Shown piece by piece: positions 41,942-50,323 of a stretch of 64,000 nt of DNA. Numbering within the stretch: position 1 is the stretch's first letter; the number at the start of each line of letters is the position of its first letter. A program made the position numbers and the translations under genes. Location of the stretch: positions 186,001 to 250,000 of the forward strand of contig JACQZI010000007.1 of the NCBI GenBank assembly GCA_016207825.1, read 5' to 3'. The DNA is from Planctomycetota bacterium. GTDB taxonomy: Bacteria > Planctomycetota > MHYJ01 > JACQXL01 > JACQZI01. Below the pieces are notes generated by a model. That model did not search any database. It worked only from the letters and a program-made list of their open reading frames with translations, and was not told where the DNA came from.

Positions 41942-42995
41942 TTATTTAAGCACTTCTCTTATCACCCTCAGCCAATTCCCGCCGAGGATTTTCTGGATTT
42001 CATCCTTATGGAATCCGCGTTTCACCAGTTCAATCGTTATATTAGGAAGTTTGGCGGCATCTTCCAATCCTACGGTCACGCCGTTATAGCCATCGAAATC
42101 CGAGCCGAGGCCGACGTAATCTAAACCGAACTTCTCGGCGATATAGGCGATGTGGTCGACGACATCCGGCACGCGGCAGATCATCTTCCTGCGGGCGATT
42201 TCCTGGAAGGTCAAATTTCCTCCGATGATAAATTCAGGGAGATACATACATCCCGACGACGCCCTTCCGGCGGGCGATTTCTTTTATCTGGTCATCATCA
42301 ATATTACGCAGGATATCCCGGAATTTCCTCACCCCCGTATGGGAGCAGATTACCGGACCCTTGGCAATCTTCATCGCATCCTTAAAGCCGGGCCGTGCCA
42401 GGTGGACGATATCCAATATCATATTCAGGCGGTTGATTTCCCTGATGACCTTTTTACCGAGGGCGGTCAGCCCGCGCGGGTTATCCACCCGGACGCCGTC
42501 CGCCAGCTCATTGGCATGGTTTTGGGTCAGGCTGATTGACCGTACTCCCAGATGGTGAAACATCTCCAGTAGGCGCAGGCTTTTATCCAAGCATATCCCG
42601 CTTTCGATATCTACCAGGAGTCCTTTCTTGCCTTTGGCAAGCTCTTTTAAATCTTTGGAGGAGCGGATGAAAACTATTTTTCCGTTGCTATCGCTGACCG
42701 CTTTTCTCATGGCGGTGAGCATTTTCAGGGCGTAAAGCGTGGCGTCCGCGCCCTGGTAAAAAGGCGGTGTATAGATTGCCATGAACTGGAGGTCAACGCC
42801 GCCTTTCACCATGCGGAGGAAATCCATATGCTGCCAGTCATTATCCGATTTGGCTTTCTCCCCCCAGCGAAGGGCCTTGGGGCCGGGTGAAAGGAAATCA
42901 CCGTCGCGCGACAAGGTTTTACCGAAGGAATCGGCGTGGCCGTCGACAAGGATTGATTGATGGTGCAGTTTAATAATTTCGGCGCGCGTCAACAT
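41942..42995 (-). pseudogene. Membrane dipeptidase (M19 family), split by a frameshift
   Basis: The first 253 codons (from the ATG at 42995, preceded by GGAG) carry the family motifs HADSFGKTL (metal-binding H-x-D), LLVDIESG and ICSHTGVR. They end abruptly in GVVGMYVSP at 42234. The remaining 101 codons, in another frame from 42247, continue the same family sequence (MYLPEFIIGG, then DYVGLGSDFDG). Removing one copy of a duplicated four-base TGTA at the junction restores GVVGMYLPEF. This is therefore either a recent inactivating duplication, an assembly error or, less likely, recoding. M19 enzymes cleave dipeptides with zinc. Confidence 0.82.
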
Positions 42996-43014
42996 TATAC
43001 ACTCCGCGATATTC

Positions 43015-43116
43015 ACACACCCCTGCCCATCCCCGATTGGGTCGGGACTCCGCTATCGCTCCGCTTTTTAGAGGGGATTAACTATACTCCCCTCTTGAGA
43101 GGGGGTTGGGGTGTGT
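43015..43116. repeat. Left repeat block of the DUF559 cassette
   Basis: It contains ACACACCCCTGCCC and, after an intervening REP-like piece, TTAGAGGGGATTA. The inverted half TCCCCTCTTGAGAGGGGG with TTGGGGTGTGT then follows at 43088-43116. It also encodes the last dozen residues of the DUF559 protein. Confidence 0.75.
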
Positions 43117-43464
43117 TATTTCTCTAATCTTTCCTTCTATCGTACTTAAAACACCTTCTATGTTTTTCTTCATATCTATGTCCAAAAACCTCAGCACAGA
43201 AAAACCCAACGACTCCAGCTTTCTCTGCCTTATTTCATCTTCATCTGTTTTTCCGCTATGGCTTTCCCCGTCGATTTCAATAATCAGTTTCAAGCACGGG
43301 CAGAAAAAGTCAACAATATACTCATCAATCGGCTTTTGCCTATGGAAATCATATCCCAGCATCTGCCGCTGTTTAAGCTTCTGCCACAATAATATTTCTG
43401 ATAATGTTCCAGTTTTCCGAAGTTGACAAGCCAGTTTTTTAAATTTGGGGTTATAATAAATCAT
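43078..43464 (-). CDS. DUF559 protein, predicted PD-(D/E)xK-like endonuclease
   Basis: A 128-residue protein of the DUF559/Vsr-like fold: KLACQLRKTGTLSEILLWQK, YDFHRQKPIDEYIVDFFC, LIIEIDGESH and ESLGFSVLRF. The D...E-x-D/E arrangement is that of a restriction-like nuclease. Activity is not established for most members. The gene lies between inverted ACACACCCC/GGGGTGTGT hairpin repeats, and its C-terminal PNPLSRGEYS is read from the repeat. A gene-less copy of the repeat lies at 35614-35687. I read it as the only gene of a small mobile-like cassette. Confidence 0.85.
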   Translation of the reverse strand: MIYYNPKFKKLACQLRKTGTLSEILLWQKLKQRQMLGYDFHRQKPIDEYIVDFFCPCLKLIIEIDGESHSGKTDEDEIRQRKLESLGFSVLRFLDIDMKKNIEGVLSTIEGKIREITHPNPLSRGEYS

Positions 43465-43469
43465 TAATT

Positions 43470-43502
43470 ACACACCCCTACCCCTCTTATTAGAGGGGAT
43501 TA
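43470..43502. repeat. Right repeat of the DUF559 cassette
   Basis: ACACACCCCTACCCCTCTTA followed by TTAGAGGGGATTA contains a perfect CCCCTCT/AGAGGGG stem. It is inverted relative to 43088-43116 and overlaps the stop codon of the DUF192 gene. Confidence 0.78.
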
Positions 43503-43952
43503 ATCAGACTTTATCTTTTTGATGGAATCCGGGATAAAGACCTTATCGCCTTCTTTGATGTTATTACGTTTGAACCAGCCTTTATTCATTTCCAAGGCGT
43601 ATTTAACCGCTACCCGTGACCAGGTGGTATCTTCGGTTAAAGGCTTCATATCAGCTATCTGGGTAATAGTGCCATCCTCTTTTATAAAAGCGATTGAAAG
43701 CGGAATAAGCGTGTCTTTCATCCAGAAACGGACGGGTGTTTCTTCCGGATAAAGGAAAATCATGCCGCTGTTTTCAGGTAGGTTTTTCCGGTGCATCAGG
43801 CCCAACTCCCTTTGGTCGGCGGTGGCGGCGACTTCCACATTGATTGCCTTGCCGTTAATGACCAGTCCTTCTTGGGAGACGTCTTTACCCTGGCAGGCAA
43901 TAGGTAGAACTGCTAATGTAAAGCTTAAAAATAAAATATAAAAATGTTTCAT
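43500..43952 (-). CDS. DUF192 lipoprotein
   Basis: A 150-residue protein. The signal peptide ends with the lipobox PIAC, so it is lipid-anchored. The DUF192 domain is clear: VEVAATADQRELGLMHRKNL, GMIFLYPEETPVRFWMKDTLIPLSIAFI, then the ALEMNKGWFKRNNIKEGDKV end. The family is widespread and of unknown role. The upstream DUF2284 gene ends two bases before it, so they form an operon. The TAA lies in the right repeat of the DUF559 cassette. Confidence 0.88.
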   Translation of the reverse strand: MKHFYILFLSFTLAVLPIACQGKDVSQEGLVINGKAINVEVAATADQRELGLMHRKNLPENSGMIFLYPEETPVRFWMKDTLIPLSIAFIKEDGTITQIADMKPLTEDTTWSRVAVKYALEMNKGWFKRNNIKEGDKVFIPDSIKKIKSD

Positions 43953-43953
43953 G

Positions 43954-44496
43954 TCAATTAATCAGCACGAGGCTGTACCAATTCACCTCGTCGGATTTGG
44001 ATTTAAGGGTTTTCAAAGGCAACCCTTGCTTATGGGCGGTGGCAAAGACATCTATCCCGACCGCCTGCATGGCCGGGCGGGCCTTTTTTTGGGCGCGGCA
44101 TGGCCTGGGAAAAGAGCACTTTTTACAAACCGCGCAATCGGAAAAGCTGAAGGCGAAGTAATTGCCGTCCACATAAGCCGCCTGCTCTATTTTATACGAG
44201 ATATCGTGGGAAAGCTTTTTACCACTAGGTCCCCGTAGTCCCGATTTGCGGGACGGAGCGGGGTCACGGGTATGGATAAGCAATGCCTTTTTATAATATT
44301 TTATGATGCGGGCAAAATCGGAGACGGTAATGGCGCCGGGGGCGGAGGGACAAGTCCAGTTATTGCCCCAGCCGGTGCAGCCGAAACGGCATTTGAGTAT
44401 TGTGCGCGGGTCAAGGACAACATCCCGGGCATTAATCAGGACCGCGTGGAGTGCGCCCTCTTTTCTGGCAAGCGCGGCGTATCGGTTTAAATTCAT
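43954..44496 (-). CDS. DUF2284 cysteine-rich metal-binding protein
   Basis: From the ATG at 44496 it has 180 residues; a longer frame upstream has no ribosome binding site. Two cysteine groups are visible: C-x3-CTGWGNNWTC and CAVCKKCSFPRPCR, the pattern expected for bound Fe-S clusters or zinc. Its role is unknown; related proteins are common in anaerobes. A stretch RDPAPSRKSGLRGPSGKK near residue 78 is encoded by a REP-like palindrome at 44229-44270, an apparent in-frame insertion. Confidence 0.8.
   Translation of the reverse strand: MNLNRYAALARKEGALHAVLINARDVVLDPRTILKCRFGCTGWGNNWTCPSAPGAITVSDFARIIKYYKKALLIHTRDPAPSRKSGLRGPSGKKLSHDISYKIEQAAYVDGNYFAFSFSDCAVCKKCSFPRPCRAQKKARPAMQAVGIDVFATAHKQGLPLKTLKSKSDEVNWYSLVLIN
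44229..44270. repeat. REP-like element inside the DUF2284 gene
   Basis: GTCCCGATTTGCGGGACGGA and its flanks carry the same words as intergenic REP-like copies, but lie within a coding region and keep the frame. Confidence 0.6.
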
Positions 44497-44640
44497 TAAG
44501 CGGATAATACCACATAAAAAAGGCGAAGTAAATAAATTAACGGCTCTATAATACCCCCGGCGCCGCCCTAAAGTTATATAATAATTTTCTTGCTTGACTG
44601 AGGGATATATTATTAAATTAGATACTTTATGTACACGGAT

Positions 44641-44681
44641 TAAGCCCCGCTCCACTGCGTTACGGGGACACCCGATTGATA
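44641..44681. repeat. REP-like element upstream of yajC
   Basis: AGCCCCGCTCC-x-CTGCGTTACGGGG followed by ACACCCGATT is a member of the dispersed family, in the leader of the yajC-secDF operon. Confidence 0.55.
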
Positions 44682-44742
44682 ATGAATCTGGAATGGGGCT
44701 GATAAAACTAATCAGCTTGCTCTTATTAAGAAAGGTGATTTT

Positions 44743-45069
44743 ATGTTTAATTCTATGATATTTTTAGCCCAGGACGCGGCTCCAAGCGGCTCTTCTGCTT
44801 TAATCAGCATGCTCCTGCCTTTTGCCCTGCTTTTCGGTTTAATGTACCTCTTGCTCATAAGACCCCAGAATAAAAAAGAAAAGATGCGTCAGGAAATGAT
44901 TAACAGCCTCCAGAAAAACGACCACGTCATCACCAGCGGAGGAATGTTCGGAATTGTTTCCAATATCAAGGATGATGAAATCTCGCTTAAAGTGGATGAG
45001 GATTCCAACGTAAAGATACGCGTTTCCAAAAACGCCATTGTAGGCGTAATAAAACGCGCGAACCCCTAG
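44743..45069 (+). CDS. yajC: Preprotein translocase accessory subunit YajC
   Basis: A 108-residue protein with one membrane helix (LLPFALLFGLMYLLLIRPQ), followed by the hallmark RPQNKKEKMRQEMINSLQKN, DHVITSGGMFGIV and a beta-rich tail. It associates with SecDF, whose gene starts 36 bases downstream. GAAAGGTGAT precedes the ATG. Confidence 0.95.
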   Translation: MFNSMIFLAQDAAPSGSSALISMLLPFALLFGLMYLLLIRPQNKKEKMRQEMINSLQKNDHVITSGGMFGIVSNIKDDEISLKVDEDSNVKIRVSKNAIVGVIKRANP

Positions 45070-45105
45070 AATTAAATAGTTCGCTCTATAAAGGAATAAT
45101 TATTT

Positions 45106-47826
45106 ATGAAAGAAACTCTCAAATGGCAATTGCTCCTGGTTCTTATCATAACCGCCATCGCCGGTTACTTCGCTTACCCATCTGACGATAAAATGTTCTT
45201 TAAGGAAGGCGAATGGTTCGAAGGCTGTAAAATCCAGTTGGGACTCGACCTTCAGGGAGGAAGCGAGTTGATACTCGGTTTCCAACAGCAGGAAACGATG
45301 AGCTCGGAAAGCTTAAAATCCGGGGTCGATTCCGCCCGCAACATTATCGAACGCCGTATCAACAGCTTCGGATTGAAGGAACCGCGTATCCAACCTTACG
45401 GCAACCAGCTTTTGGTCCAGCTACCTGGAGTTGACCCAAGCGAAATAGACAATATAAAAAAGCTGCTTATCACCACCGGCAAGCTGGAATTCAAACTGGT
45501 GGCAAAACAATCCGTTATAGATGTATATGAAAAACGCTACCCGGCAGTTCCTCCCGGTTACCAGTGGTATGACGAAACTCCGGTAAAGGATAAGCCGGTT
45601 GAACACCTCCTGCTTGAGGAAAAAACCATCATCAGCGGTGAAAATGTCGTTGATGCCGGATATAAAGTGCTGGACCCGATGGAAGGAATCGTGGTTACCT
45701 TAAAACTGGATCTGGTCGGTTCGCATATTTTTGAAGATGTCACCGGAAAGCATAATGAAAAGACATCCGACCAAAGAAGGCTGGCAATTTTGCTGGATAG
45801 CAAAGTGGTTTCAGCCCCGAGTATCAGAAGCAAGATAACCGGCGGAGAAGCCGTTATTACACACGGGGGAAAAGGCGGATTCCCGGAAACAGAGGCGCGC
45901 GATTTATCCATGATACTGCGTTCGGGAAGCCTACCCGGAAACCTGGAAGTCAAAAGCGAAAACACATTAGGGCCATCTCTCGGTGCGGATGCGATTAACA
46001 GAAGCGTCACCTCTTTTACCCTGGCAATAATCGTGGTTGCCCTATTCATGATTGTTTATTACCATCTGGCAGGAATGATTTCGGTCCTCGCACTTTTAAT
46101 AAACGCTATCCTGCTTTTAGGCATACTTTCCTTTTTCTCAGCAACCCTGACACTCCCCGGCATCGCGGGCATCGTCTTAACCATGGGTATGGCGGTCGAT
46201 TCCAATATCATTTTCTACGAAAGAATCAGGGAAGAGCAGGAAAAAGGCAAGACCACGGTGCAATCGTTTGAAGGCGGGTTCGGCAAGGCGTTGGTAACGG
46301 TCATAGACGCCAACCTGACGACCCTGGTTGCCGGATTGGTATTGTGGTATTTCGGAACAGGTCCGATACGCGGATTTGCGGTTACACTTTCCGCAGGCAT
46401 TCTCACTACGCTTTTCAGCGGATATTTCGCCACCAAACTCATGGTCCAGTTCGTCATTGAAAGCGGAATAGCCAAGAAAATCACCATGTTAAAGATACTG
46501 ACCAAGCCTAATATCAACTTTATGAAAATCAGCCATTATTTTATCAAGTTTTCGGTAGTTTGCATCTTGTTGGGAATGGTTGCTTTTTATATGAGAGGAA
46601 TAAAGACCAACACCGCTTACGGGGTGGATTTCACGGGCGGGACGGTTTTGAACCTACACTTCAAGGAAAAGGTCAATATTGCTGATGTCCGGACGACCAT
46701 AAAGAACATTACCGTAACGGATGCCAAAACCAACGCACCTGCCCCCAAATACCCGGACGCGGAAGTATTAAGCGTCATGCCACCGGTCACGGATACCGGC
46801 GCGGGCGGGATAAAATCCATGTTCTCCAAGGCCGGGCAGATGTCGGAAGAATTCCAGATACGTACCCGATATGTGCGCACGGAAAAAGGCGTTTTGGAGT
46901 TGAAAAACGACCTCCTTGCGAAATTTTCCGATAAAGTCGCGCAGGAAACCATCACTCTCATCACCTCAACCAACAAGGCCGGTTATAAGCTGATGATGGA
47001 ATTAAACCTGGGTAAACAGGTTGGGGTTAACGAGTTAAAAGTGAAACTCGCCGAGCTTGCCAAGCGCAATAAAAAGCAAGAACCGCTGGTGATTATACCG
47101 GAGGCATCCGAGGAAATAACCGATACAACATCGGCACATTTTGAAATATATTTCAGGGAAGACGAACCCGTGCAGTGGGAACGGGCACTGCGAGCCAAAG
47201 AAGGTCTGGATTTACCGAGAGGCGTTTTCCCGGTTGCCGGCATGATAGATACCATGGTTTCCAAAAGTTTGCAACAAAACGCGGTTATTGCCATCATCCT
47301 TTCGTGGATATGCATGCTCATTTACGTCGCCTTCCGGTTCGAACTGAAATACGGACTGGCGGCGGTAGTTGCGCTGGTGCACGACGTTTTATTCGCCCTA
47401 GGCGCGACGGCGGCATTCAACCTGATTGTCCCGGACAGCTGGGGTATTAGTGTCGAAATAAACTTTACCTCAGTGGCGGCGCTTATGACCATCATCGGTT
47501 ATTCGGTCAACGACACCATCGTCATCTTCGACCGCGTCAGGGAAAACATGACGGAAATGAAACGCCAGCCGCTGGAAGCGATTTTAAACGCCAGCGTCAA
47601 CCAGACGCTCGGCCGTACAATTATAACATCATTGACTGTTTTCTTCACGGTGGTGATACTCTTCCTGGTCACGGCAACAAGCGGCGCCGGGATCGTTAGC
47701 TTTGCCTTCCCGATGGTAATCGGCACGATCGCCGGCTCTTATTCCACCATCTTTATCGCCTCGCCGTTTGTCAAGGCTTGGGGCGGAAGCGGGGAAAAGA
47801 AGCCGCAAGCAGAGAAAAAAGACTGA
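45106..47826 (+). CDS. secDF: SecD-SecF fusion, protein-export membrane protein
   Basis: It uses the proton or sodium gradient to finish export through SecYEG. The 906 residues contain a full SecD (LGLDLQGGSELIL, the periplasmic P1 domain, then MAVDSNIIFYERIREE near residue 370), fused to a full SecF. The SecF part shows AYGVDFTGGTVL near residue 505 and SVNDTIVIFDRVREN near residue 805. Twelve membrane helices are expected. Separate SecD and SecF are the rule in many bacteria; fusions are known in Firmicutes, Bacteroidota and Planctomycetota. Confidence 0.95.
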   Translation: MKETLKWQLLLVLIITAIAGYFAYPSDDKMFFKEGEWFEGCKIQLGLDLQGGSELILGFQQQETMSSESLKSGVDSARNIIERRINSFGLKEPRIQPYGNQLLVQLPGVDPSEIDNIKKLLITTGKLEFKLVAKQSVIDVYEKRYPAVPPGYQWYDETPVKDKPVEHLLLEEKTIISGENVVDAGYKVLDPMEGIVVTLKLDLVGSHIFEDVTGKHNEKTSDQRRLAILLDSKVVSAPSIRSKITGGEAVITHGGKGGFPETEARDLSMILRSGSLPGNLEVKSENTLGPSLGADAINRSVTSFTLAIIVVALFMIVYYHLAGMISVLALLINAILLLGILSFFSATLTLPGIAGIVLTMGMAVDSNIIFYERIREEQEKGKTTVQSFEGGFGKALVTVIDANLTTLVAGLVLWYFGTGPIRGFAVTLSAGILTTLFSGYFATKLMVQFVIESGIAKKITMLKILTKPNINFMKISHYFIKFSVVCILLGMVAFYMRGIKTNTAYGVDFTGGTVLNLHFKEKVNIADVRTTIKNITVTDAKTNAPAPKYPDAEVLSVMPPVTDTGAGGIKSMFSKAGQMSEEFQIRTRYVRTEKGVLELKNDLLAKFSDKVAQETITLITSTNKAGYKLMMELNLGKQVGVNELKVKLAELAKRNKKQEPLVIIPEASEEITDTTSAHFEIYFREDEPVQWERALRAKEGLDLPRGVFPVAGMIDTMVSKSLQQNAVIAIILSWICMLIYVAFRFELKYGLAAVVALVHDVLFALGATAAFNLIVPDSWGISVEINFTSVAALMTIIGYSVNDTIVIFDRVRENMTEMKRQPLEAILNASVNQTLGRTIITSLTVFFTVVILFLVTATSGAGIVSFAFPMVIGTIAGSYSTIFIASPFVKAWGGSGEKKPQAEKKD

Positions 47827-47862
47827 TTATCCGGGAAACGGACGAAAAACCAAGTGTTTTTA

Positions 47863-47891
47863 TTGACGGGTTTATTTAAACAAGGTATTAT
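47863..47891 (+). promoter_or_regulatory. Promoter of the vWA-LysM pair
   Basis: TTGACG at 47863-47868 and TATTAT at 47886-47891 have a 17-base spacer. An AAAAGG site lies before the ATG. Confidence 0.55.
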
Positions 47892-47918
47892 TTACCCGTA
47901 AAAATAAAAGGCAATTCC

Positions 47919-48905
47919 ATGAAAAACCTGTGGTCGAAGGTTCTGGCAGTTTCTTTCTTGATATTCTCTTTTTCCCTATGCGCAATTCTACCTATCACAG
48001 GGGAAGATAACAGCCAATCCGCAACGGAAGAAACTAAAGAAGAAGAAACACCGGAGCAAAGCCAGGCGCAAACTGATACCCAGGTCACCATCTCCGTAAA
48101 GCCCAAATATTACGGCATCGAGATGAAATCCGACCACCTTATCTTTGTGATTGACGTTACCGGAAGCATGTCTACCGAGCTTGACATGAGCGTTAAGGAG
48201 AAAGCAAAAAAAATGCTCAAACCCATGGAAACAGGGGGGAATAAACCGAAACCCGAAAAAGACAAGAACGCCAAGAACAAAAGGGATGCCGGCGAGGGAA
48301 TAGACTGGGACAAAATAAAAAACCATCTGGATCTAGCGCGGGCGGAATTTGTTGAGGCGATAAAATCGCTTAAGCCGGATATTTCTTTCGCGGCGCTGGC
48401 TTATAATACAAAGATATTCCCGCTGCAAAACACCTTCGTGCTTGCCGACCAAAAGAATAAAGATAAAGTAATCAAAGCGGTCAACAGTTTCAAGCCTGAA
48501 GGGCCGACCGACGCCTTTTTTGAAGCGCTCTTGAAGGCAATCAGCTACGCGAAAGACAAAGCGCCGGAAAAGAAACAGGGAAAAGACAGTAAAAACGCGC
48601 AGGTCACCGGAAAGGATAAGGGAAAAGCCGCCAAGAAAAAGGAAGAACCGCCATACGAAATATTCTTCCTGACGGATGGAGCTCCGACCGTAACTTCCGC
48701 CACAACCGTGGCCGGTATGCCTGAAGAGAAAATAGAAGAAAACCTGAAAAAACTTCAGGAGGCAATAGAAAAGAAAAACGTCTGCATACACGCCATCGGA
48801 ATTGGTTTTCATAATACCGGGCTGATGCAAAAGATTGCGGAGATAGGCAACGGACAGTATGTAAACCTGGGGCCGGATAGAAATCCGCCCCGGGAGCAAA
48901 AATAA
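47919..48905 (+). CDS. Exported von Willebrand factor A domain protein
   Basis: A 328-residue protein with a signal peptide (LAVSFLIFSFSLCAILPI), an acidic linker and a vWA domain from about residue 65. The metal-ion-dependent adhesion site is seen as FVIDVTGSMS, GPTDAF and FLTDGAPT. Two lysine-rich loops (KPKPEKDKNAKNKRDAG and KDSKNAQVTGKDKGKAAKKK) interrupt the domain. The protein is probably periplasmic. The LysM protein gene follows 33 bases later, suggesting cell-wall-linked work. Confidence 0.88.
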   Translation: MKNLWSKVLAVSFLIFSFSLCAILPITGEDNSQSATEETKEEETPEQSQAQTDTQVTISVKPKYYGIEMKSDHLIFVIDVTGSMSTELDMSVKEKAKKMLKPMETGGNKPKPEKDKNAKNKRDAGEGIDWDKIKNHLDLARAEFVEAIKSLKPDISFAALAYNTKIFPLQNTFVLADQKNKDKVIKAVNSFKPEGPTDAFFEALLKAISYAKDKAPEKKQGKDSKNAQVTGKDKGKAAKKKEEPPYEIFFLTDGAPTVTSATTVAGMPEEKIEENLKKLQEAIEKKNVCIHAIGIGFHNTGLMQKIAEIGNGQYVNLGPDRNPPREQK

Positions 48906-48938
48906 TATTCTATTTTATAAAAGGAGCGAAGTATTTTT

Positions 48939-49460
48939 ATGAAACAAGCAGCCATAATAATAATAGTTGCCTTGGTCGTAATCATGGTGGTAGGGTTAGT
49001 GCTGTGGCAAACAGATTATTTCAAAAAGCCCGAACCGCCGCCGCCTCAAGAACCGGTGGTAACCATGCCCGCCAAGCCGATTGAACAACCCAAGCCCCAA
49101 GGAGAATCTTATACGGTAAAACAAGGCGATACGCTTTGGAGCATTGCCAAGGAAAAATACGGAACCGGCGCCAAATGGGAACTTATCATGGAAGCGAACA
49201 AGGATAAAATTACGAATAAAGATTCCCTGACAGTCGGCTGGGTTTTGTTTATCCCTAAAGACACCGGAGGAACGGTACAGCCGGCTCCGAGTAGTGTAAT
49301 ATACCACACCGTAGTTCAGGGCGATACGCTGGAAAAGATTGCTCTTAAATATTATAATGATGCCTCGAAATCAGAAATGATTTTCCAGGCAAACCGCGAT
49401 AAGTTAGCCACTAAGGAAACTTCTTTGCAGGCAGGATGGAAACTGGCTATCCCGAAGTAA
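48939..49460 (+). CDS. Membrane-anchored protein with two LysM domains
   Basis: A 173-residue protein. An N-terminal membrane helix (IIIIVALVVIMVVGLVLW) and a proline-rich linker precede two LysM peptidoglycan-binding domains: YTVKQGDTLWSIAKEKYGTG and HTVVQGDTLEKIALKYYNDA. No enzymatic domain is present. It probably anchors the envelope or localises the vWA protein at the cell wall. Its last 14 bases overlap the 3' end of the convergent NAD kinase gene. Confidence 0.9.
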   Translation: MKQAAIIIIVALVVIMVVGLVLWQTDYFKKPEPPPPQEPVVTMPAKPIEQPKPQGESYTVKQGDTLWSIAKEKYGTGAKWELIMEANKDKITNKDSLTVGWVLFIPKDTGGTVQPAPSSVIYHTVVQGDTLEKIALKYYNDASKSEMIFQANRDKLATKETSLQAGWKLAIPK

Positions 49461-50322
49461 TAAGACCTGATTTATTTTGCTGTTTTGCCCCATTCCTCCC
49501 GCCCCAGAGCATCTTTTCCGTCAGGGTCTTGTAAAAAGTCCGGTGGAGCGGCTCTATCAGGTAAAACACGCGCCGGGAAACGGAGACATGCACTTTATCT
49601 TTCGGGCTTAGCGCCACAAAAATCTGGCCGTCTACGGTCAGCACTATTTTTTTCGATTCACCCAAAAACCCGATTGAAACGGCATCTTCAGCCGGGATGA
49701 CTAGCGGCCGCATTGCCAGGGTGTGGGCACAGACCGGAGTTAGGATAAATCCTCTTACCGCAGGGTGGATAACCGGACCTCCGGCGGCAAGCGAGTGTGC
49801 GGTTGAACCGGCCGGAGTAGAAACAATCAAGCCATCCGCTCCAAAAGTCGCCAAGTGATTTTTATTTATCGATAATTTGAGGTAAAGCATCCGGGAAGAT
49901 GCCTCGCGCGATACGATTATTTCGTTCAGGGCAATAAAGCTCTTGCGCTTGCCTCCCGGCTTAATAACCTCGCATGCTATCATCATGCGGGAAGATTGTC
50001 GGTAATTGCCTGAAAGGATGCGGCTGAAAGAACGCTTCAGTTCTTGGGGAGAATAGCCGGCCATAAACCCGAGCTTTCCCAAATTAACTCCGATGACCGG
50101 AACCGGGTTTTCGCCCAAGCGCCTGGCCGCGGAAAGGATGGAGCCATCTCCTCCGAAAACAACAACCAAATCGGCTTTCTTGCTTGAAAGGGACAGCCGA
50201 TTATTTAAATCCACCTCAACCCGGCATGCTTTTTTGGAAAGCCATTGTCTCAGGGAATTAATAAGCCTTTTGGTTTCCGGTTTTTTCCAATTGCCTGTTA
50301 GGATAACCGTCTTATTACTCAT
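49447..50322 (-). CDS. nadK: NAD kinase
   Basis: It phosphorylates NAD to NADP. From the ATG at 50322, just after the stop of the upstream vWA gene, it has 291 residues. The longer frame upstream overlaps that gene and is low in quality. Motifs: VVFGGDGSILSAAR (GGDG site), GVNLGKLGF, ALNEIIV (NE/D site) and GADGLIVSTPAGSTAHSLAAGGPVIHP. It is coupled to the upstream HEAT-vWA gene by a one-base gap. Confidence 0.94.
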   Translation of the reverse strand: MSNKTVILTGNWKKPETKRLINSLRQWLSKKACRVEVDLNNRLSLSSKKADLVVVFGGDGSILSAARRLGENPVPVIGVNLGKLGFMAGYSPQELKRSFSRILSGNYRQSSRMMIACEVIKPGGKRKSFIALNEIIVSREASSRMLYLKLSINKNHLATFGADGLIVSTPAGSTAHSLAAGGPVIHPAVRGFILTPVCAHTLAMRPLVIPAEDAVSIGFLGESKKIVLTVDGQIFVALSPKDKVHVSVSRRVFYLIEPLHRTFYKTLTEKMLWGGRNGAKQQNKSGLITSG

Positions 50323-50323
50323 T

